Positions 60,552-64,000 of a stretch of 64,000 nucleotides of DNA are shown here, piece after piece. The translations under genes and the position numbers were made by a program. The DNA comes from JBBDYD01 sp040901865 (GTDB taxonomy: Bacteria > Bacteroidota > Ignavibacteria > UBA10030): contig JBBDYD010000194.1 of the NCBI GenBank assembly GCA_040901865.1, positions 1 through 64,000 of the forward strand, read 5' to 3'. Numbering within the stretch: position 1 is the first letter of the stretch; each line of letters starts with the position of its first letter. The notes under the pieces are model-generated. The model was not told where the DNA came from. It did not search any database and saw nothing but the letters and a program-made list of their open reading frames with translations.

Positions 60552-61400
60552 ATGAGCGGAATGAAAACAGCAGTCCTGATGGCCTTGATGATGGGCCTGT
60601 TTCTTTTTGTCGGGCAGATGCTTGCCGGTGAAAACGGATTGCTCATGGCCTTCTTCTTTTCCCTGGTCATGAATGCAGTGATGTACTGGTTTTCTGACAA
60701 ACTTGTACTTTTGGGCTACAGGGCGCGAGAGGTCTCGGAAGCTGATGCTCCTCGGTTTGTGACGATTGTCCGTAGGCTCTCCACACAGGCCGGACTCCCG
60801 ATGCCGAAGGTCTATGTTATCCCGAGCGCCAACCCCAATGCCTTTGCTACTGGGAGAAACCCACAACACGCTGCCGTTGCGGCGACAGAAGGACTCCTGA
60901 CGATGCTCAAGGATGACGAGCTCGAAGGGGTTATTGCTCATGAACTCGCTCATATCCGCAACCGTGATATTCTTATCTCGACCGTCGTTGCCACGATGGC
61001 TGGAACGATAACATTGGTGGCCCGCATGGCAATGTATGCCTCTCTTGCAGGGGGAAGGGACCGTGAAGGTCATTCGAATCCAGTCGGTGACATCCTTCTG
61101 CTTATTCTTGCCCCAATTGCAGCCATGTTGATCCAGTTTGCGGTATCCCGTTCCCGTGAATTTCTGGCGGATGAGGGTGGAGCACAAATCAGCGGGAAAC
61201 CTCATGGGCTTGCCGGCGCTCTTCGGAAGTTGCATGCCGCGGCGGAGCAGATTCCGCTCATCGGAGCCAAACCGAACACGGCCCACCTTTTTATTGTGAA
61301 TCCGTTGAGTGCGGGCGGTATGATGCGCCTTTTTTCAACTCATCCACCAGTTGAAGAACGAATCGCCCGCCTGGAACAGATGGCAGGCAGACTGTCCTAA
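60552..61400 (+). CDS. htpX: HtpX-family M48 metalloprotease
   Basis: 282 aa. Two N-terminal membrane helices (about 5-22, 32-48), the zinc motif IAHELAHIRNRD (HExxH), two more helices, and a later catalytic Glu in REFLADEGG. Membrane quality-control protease for misfolded inner-membrane proteins. ATG 60552; promoter at 60479. It is separate from the upstream operon. Confidence 0.94.
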   Translation: MSGMKTAVLMALMMGLFLFVGQMLAGENGLLMAFFFSLVMNAVMYWFSDKLVLLGYRAREVSEADAPRFVTIVRRLSTQAGLPMPKVYVIPSANPNAFATGRNPQHAAVAATEGLLTMLKDDELEGVIAHELAHIRNRDILISTVVATMAGTITLVARMAMYASLAGGRDREGHSNPVGDILLLILAPIAAMLIQFAVSRSREFLADEGGAQISGKPHGLAGALRKLHAAAEQIPLIGAKPNTAHLFIVNPLSAGGMMRLFSTHPPVEERIARLEQMAGRLS

Positions 61401-61421
61401 ATTTCTAGTTTCTACAGGAGC

Positions 61422-62132
61422 ATGAGTACCATTCAGGAATCGGTTTACAAAGAATCGGCCCCAGTCACCAATGAAGATGCCGCACGATACAAGGGAACGT
61501 GTGCATCGGAGCGTGCATCCCTGCAATCGATAGGGTGGCACCGACCCTCAACGTGCGGGGCATTTACGCTTAAAAGGATCACTTACGTTTGCCTTTTTTT
61601 TGTTGCGGCGATACCTCTGGCAACAGCGCAGGAGTCCGAGGCTCAGTCGGATGCGTTGGTTCTGTATGGTCAGATGAGGAGTATCGCGGAAGAGTTGGCC
61701 GCGGAGTTCAGTGTGCGTCCGGGACAGATCTTTGGCATGAGCGTCGAATCACAGCATCAGAAGACAGTCACTGAAAACCAGTTGCTGGAAGTTTTCAAAG
61801 AACGCGGGGCGTTGATTCACCTTTTTCCAGGTTCCGGGAGCGCGTCGGATTCGGTACTGAGGGTTGTTGTTCTCGTGCAAGAGGCAAAACGACATGAACG
61901 GGAAGAGGGCACGATCGTGAGGAGCGCTGAAACAGTAATAGATGCGCGGATTGAAACACGATCAGGTGAAATTCCCGCGCAGAAAATGTTCCGTCGGACG
62001 ACCACGGACACTCTGCAAACAAGAAATCGGACAGCGGAAATGTCGATGCTGGAGCGATTGCTCGAACCCGCAATTGTCATTGGAGGGGCCATACTGGTGG
62101 TGTATCTTCTTTTTACTGTGCGGAGTTCATGA
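61422..62132 (+). CDS. Protein with internal signal-like helix and C-terminal membrane anchor
   Basis: 236 aa from ATG 61422. Residues 1-51 are hydrophilic. A helix ending in ATAQESE (RITYVCLFFVAAIPLATA) starts at about 52 and looks like a signal peptide, yet no in-frame ATG, GTG or TTG lies closer to it. So either the first 51 residues precede an uncleaved anchor or a non-standard start is used. The body (75-205) is not recognised; a C-terminal helix (IVIGGAILVVYLLFTV) follows. Its stop overlaps the second capA-like gene (ATGA), which supports coding status. Confidence 0.6.
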   Translation: MSTIQESVYKESAPVTNEDAARYKGTCASERASLQSIGWHRPSTCGAFTLKRITYVCLFFVAAIPLATAQESEAQSDALVLYGQMRSIAEELAAEFSVRPGQIFGMSVESQHQKTVTENQLLEVFKERGALIHLFPGSGSASDSVLRVVVLVQEAKRHEREEGTIVRSAETVIDARIETRSGEIPAQKMFRRTTTDTLQTRNRTAEMSMLERLLEPAIVIGGAILVVYLLFTVRSS

Positions 62133-63139
62133 AGCGGCTTCTGTGGATTGCTTTGTGGATGGCGCCGCTGACGCATGCCCAGGAGGCAGGCCCGGCTCGG
62201 CTTCGACTCCTTGCTCTTGGTGATATTAATCTCGGCCGGTCTGTCGGCCAGATCCTGTTGAAAGACAGCATTGGTTACCCGTTTGTTTTTACAGCCCCCA
62301 TTTTTCAGCACTATGACATTGTGTTTGGGAATCTGGAGAGCCAGGTAACCGACCAGGGAGGTGAAACTCAGCATCCCCGGGATCGATACATTTTCGCCGC
62401 CCCTCCGCAGGCAGCGCGGGCTCTCATCCAGGCAGGAATTTCCGTGGTCTCAACGGCGAACAACCATGCATTCGATTACGGCATGCAGGGGCTCGCGGAA
62501 ACTGTGGATCTTCTGGATGCAGCGGGGGTTCGTTTCATCGGCAGTTCAAAAGATTCTGTCGGATTGTTCAACCCCGCCCTCATTGAACGGAACGGGATTA
62601 GCATCGGATTCGTTGCTTATACAGAGTTTGTGAATCAAAAGGGGGCGTGGCAGGGAAGGATATCGCTCTTTGATGCAGGGAGGGCCAGGAAAGAAATCGC
62701 CGCGCTTCGGGACGCAGCCGATATCATTGTAGCGAGCTATCATGGCGGGGTTGAATACGTCGATCGACCCCCGAAATACACACTCTCCCAAATGAGGCAG
62801 CTCATAGATCTCGGTGCGGATATAGTGATCGGACATCACCCTCATGTTCCGCAGGGAGTGGAGCAATACAAAGGAAAGTGGATATTTCATTCTCTCGGAA
62901 ATTTTCTGTTTCTTCAAACACAGAGAGAGTGGACCCAGAAATCATTTGCCGTGGCCATGGAGTTTGTGAGGGATTCACAAAACGTCAGAATTGACGGTAT
63001 CAGCTTGTTGCCTCTGCTGGTTTCCAATCAGCCGACATTTGAGGTCACAGGGCAAGCGAGAGAAACAATTTTCAGCCGTCTCGAACGGCTTTCATCGATT
63101 CCGCTAACAAGAAAGGACAGCGTCCTTGTCGTTCAATAA
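62129..63139 (+). CDS. CapA-family exported metallophosphoesterase-like protein (2)
   Basis: 336 aa. Signal peptide MKRLLWIALWMAPLTHAQ, then LLALGDINLGRS, FGNLESQVT, VSTANNHAFDYGMQGL, ASYHGGVEY, IGHHPHVPQG, HSLGNFLF. Same architecture as the protein at 53359-54345, but clearly diverged, so they are not a recent duplication. Overlaps the previous gene and the BamD-like gene, suggesting one envelope operon (61422-63950). Confidence 0.88.
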   Translation: MKRLLWIALWMAPLTHAQEAGPARLRLLALGDINLGRSVGQILLKDSIGYPFVFTAPIFQHYDIVFGNLESQVTDQGGETQHPRDRYIFAAPPQAARALIQAGISVVSTANNHAFDYGMQGLAETVDLLDAAGVRFIGSSKDSVGLFNPALIERNGISIGFVAYTEFVNQKGAWQGRISLFDAGRARKEIAALRDAADIIVASYHGGVEYVDRPPKYTLSQMRQLIDLGADIVIGHHPHVPQGVEQYKGKWIFHSLGNFLFLQTQREWTQKSFAVAMEFVRDSQNVRIDGISLLPLLVSNQPTFEVTGQARETIFSRLERLSSIPLTRKDSVLVVQ

Positions 63140-63950
63140 CTTGCCGAAGGTACAATCACTCCTTGCTCTCATTGTGGTTGGCTCGATCCTGGCCGGATGC
63201 TCCCAGGAAGAGGCGACTGCCCCGAGGAGCGCGGAGATCATTTTCGAAAGTGCAATGGAAAAATACAAGAACGAGGATTTTCAGGAGGCGTATGAAGAGT
63301 TCCGAATCCTGACGCTTCAGTACCCTGGATCCGCGCTTTCGGACGATGCCCAGTTTCTCATGGGTGAATGCAAATTCGCGAGAGAGGAATTCATTCTCTC
63401 CGCGTACGAATACGAAGTCGTCGTACGAACCATGCCGACCAGCGAATTCGTGCCGAATGCCCGTTACAAAATGGCCCTGTGTCACTATGAGTCCGCACGG
63501 CCGTTTTATCTCGAACAGGAGAGTACTCGGAAGTCCGTCGACGGATTCCAGGCCTTCATCGAGTATCATCCGACCGACGCGCGGGTGCCCGAAGCCGAGG
63601 CGAAAATTATTGAGTTGAATACCCGTCTGGCCCAGAAAGAGTTCGAAAGCGGCCTGATTTATATGAAGATGGATTACTACAGGGCGGCGGGGGTCTCGTT
63701 TGACCATGTTCTTGAAAAGTATCATGATAGTCCCTACGCAGAGCCCGCTTACTTTAAAAAGGGTGAGGCCTTGTTCTACCGTCGGCGTTATAAAGAAGCA
63801 GGAGAAGTCCTCAAGAAGTTCATCGAGCGATACCCCACGAGTGCTCATCGCGAAGACGCCCTTTCCCTGATGAAGCAGATTGAGGGCCAGACAGCCGAAA
63901 CTCGCCGCGTCGAAGAAGAAGTCACTCAATCAGGTGGAATCAAACGCTGA
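63126..63950 (+). CDS. bamD: BamD-like TPR lipoprotein
   Basis: 274 aa. Lipoprotein signal with LAGC, then TPRs (AMEKYKNEDFQEAYEEF, FLMGECKFAREEFILSAYEYE, YKMALCHYESARPFY and later repeats), as in BamD, the outer-membrane lipoprotein that helps BamA insert beta-barrels. The TTG start at 63126 has AAAGGA at 63112-63117, spacing 8; TTG 63141 is an alternative. The start overlaps the capA-like stop by 14 nt. Confidence 0.86.
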   Translation: MSFNNLPKVQSLLALIVVGSILAGCSQEEATAPRSAEIIFESAMEKYKNEDFQEAYEEFRILTLQYPGSALSDDAQFLMGECKFAREEFILSAYEYEVVVRTMPTSEFVPNARYKMALCHYESARPFYLEQESTRKSVDGFQAFIEYHPTDARVPEAEAKIIELNTRLAQKEFESGLIYMKMDYYRAAGVSFDHVLEKYHDSPYAEPAYFKKGEALFYRRRYKEAGEVLKKFIERYPTSAHREDALSLMKQIEGQTAETRRVEEEVTQSGGIKR

Positions 63951-63955
63951 AAACA

Positions 63956-64000
63956 ATGGCGACCCCGCGACCAAAGACCGTGAGAAATTCTCAAGTCGAA
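63956..64000 (+). CDS. Start of an ORF cut by the window end
   Basis: ATG 63956 opens a frame of 15 codons (MATPRPKTVRNSQVE) to the window edge, 5 nt after the bamD stop. Too short to name. In related genomes rpoZ (RNA polymerase omega subunit) often follows bamD, but these residues are not diagnostic of it. Confidence 0.35.
   Translation, partial: MATPRPKTVRNSQVE

Overview
The window reads as a nearly gene-complete stretch of a bacterial chromosome, probably from the Bacteroidota/Chlorobi/Ignavibacteria side of the FCB group. Evidence: the run thrS-infC-rpmI-rplT-pheS-pheT-zapA-rny; a sepiapterin-reductase-like SDR that resembles, from memory, the Chlorobium tepidum enzyme; YaiO, BamD-like and CapA-like envelope proteins. 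Several genes have clear Shine-Dalgarno sites, and six promoters look like ordinary sigma-70 promoters (TTGnnn, 17 bp, TAnnnT), so a Chlorobi/Ignavibacteria-type lineage is more likely than a classical Bacteroidia one. The placement is an inference.

Layout. 1-132: 3' part of tRNA-Val(GAC) and its terminator. 143-9993: translation genes (thrS, infC with an ATC start, rpmI, rplT, pheS, pheT), a ZapB-like coiled coil, zapA, a structured non-coding interval, rny, coaE. 10005-21979: a long + strand run with an ArgD-like aminotransferase, purF, pgsA, ftsY, a dipeptide epimerase, mutL, the large subunit of a B12 acyl-CoA mutase, a UbiA-family enzyme, DUF362 and a DMT permease. 21982-25929 (minus): DinB, GNAT, TldE/PmbA and a Tat-exported TldD. 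26079-27608: FN3-like exported protein, maf and the mutase B12 subunit. 27677-32613 (minus): cold-shock protein with a long leader, a family B DNA polymerase, slipin and NfeD.

32663-33595 and 38305-38662 hold the strangest material. Next to two intact tRNA-Ser genes (GGA and CGA anticodons) lie broken tRNA-Ser copies whose T-, D- and anticodon loops are split by inserts, mostly tandem pairs of 29-30 nt units ending TCCC...GGGA. A GIY-YIG nuclease gene overlaps the first tRNA and is partly duplicated with it. I do not recognise this arrangement. Between the two tRNA loci lies a response regulator / YaiO / HEAT / glycosyltransferase 2 cluster, probably for exopolysaccharide.

38971-43500: Fur/PerR-like regulator, two peroxiredoxins, a frameshifted DUF4149 gene, then a compact set (PTPS-type enzyme, folE, two SDRs) that could make tetrahydrobiopterin. 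43543-49918: TPR lipoprotein, pyrK, pyrD, folC and rho with a C-rich leader. 49930-53160: thiolase, 3-hydroxyacyl-CoA dehydrogenase and acyl-CoA dehydrogenase, a short-chain acyl-CoA module that may feed the mutase. 53359-63950: CapA-like protein, LemA, DAHP synthase coupled to a large PAS/GAF histidine kinase, two receiver proteins, a nitrilase, HtpX, a second CapA-like protein and a BamD-like lipoprotein. The window ends inside a new ORF.
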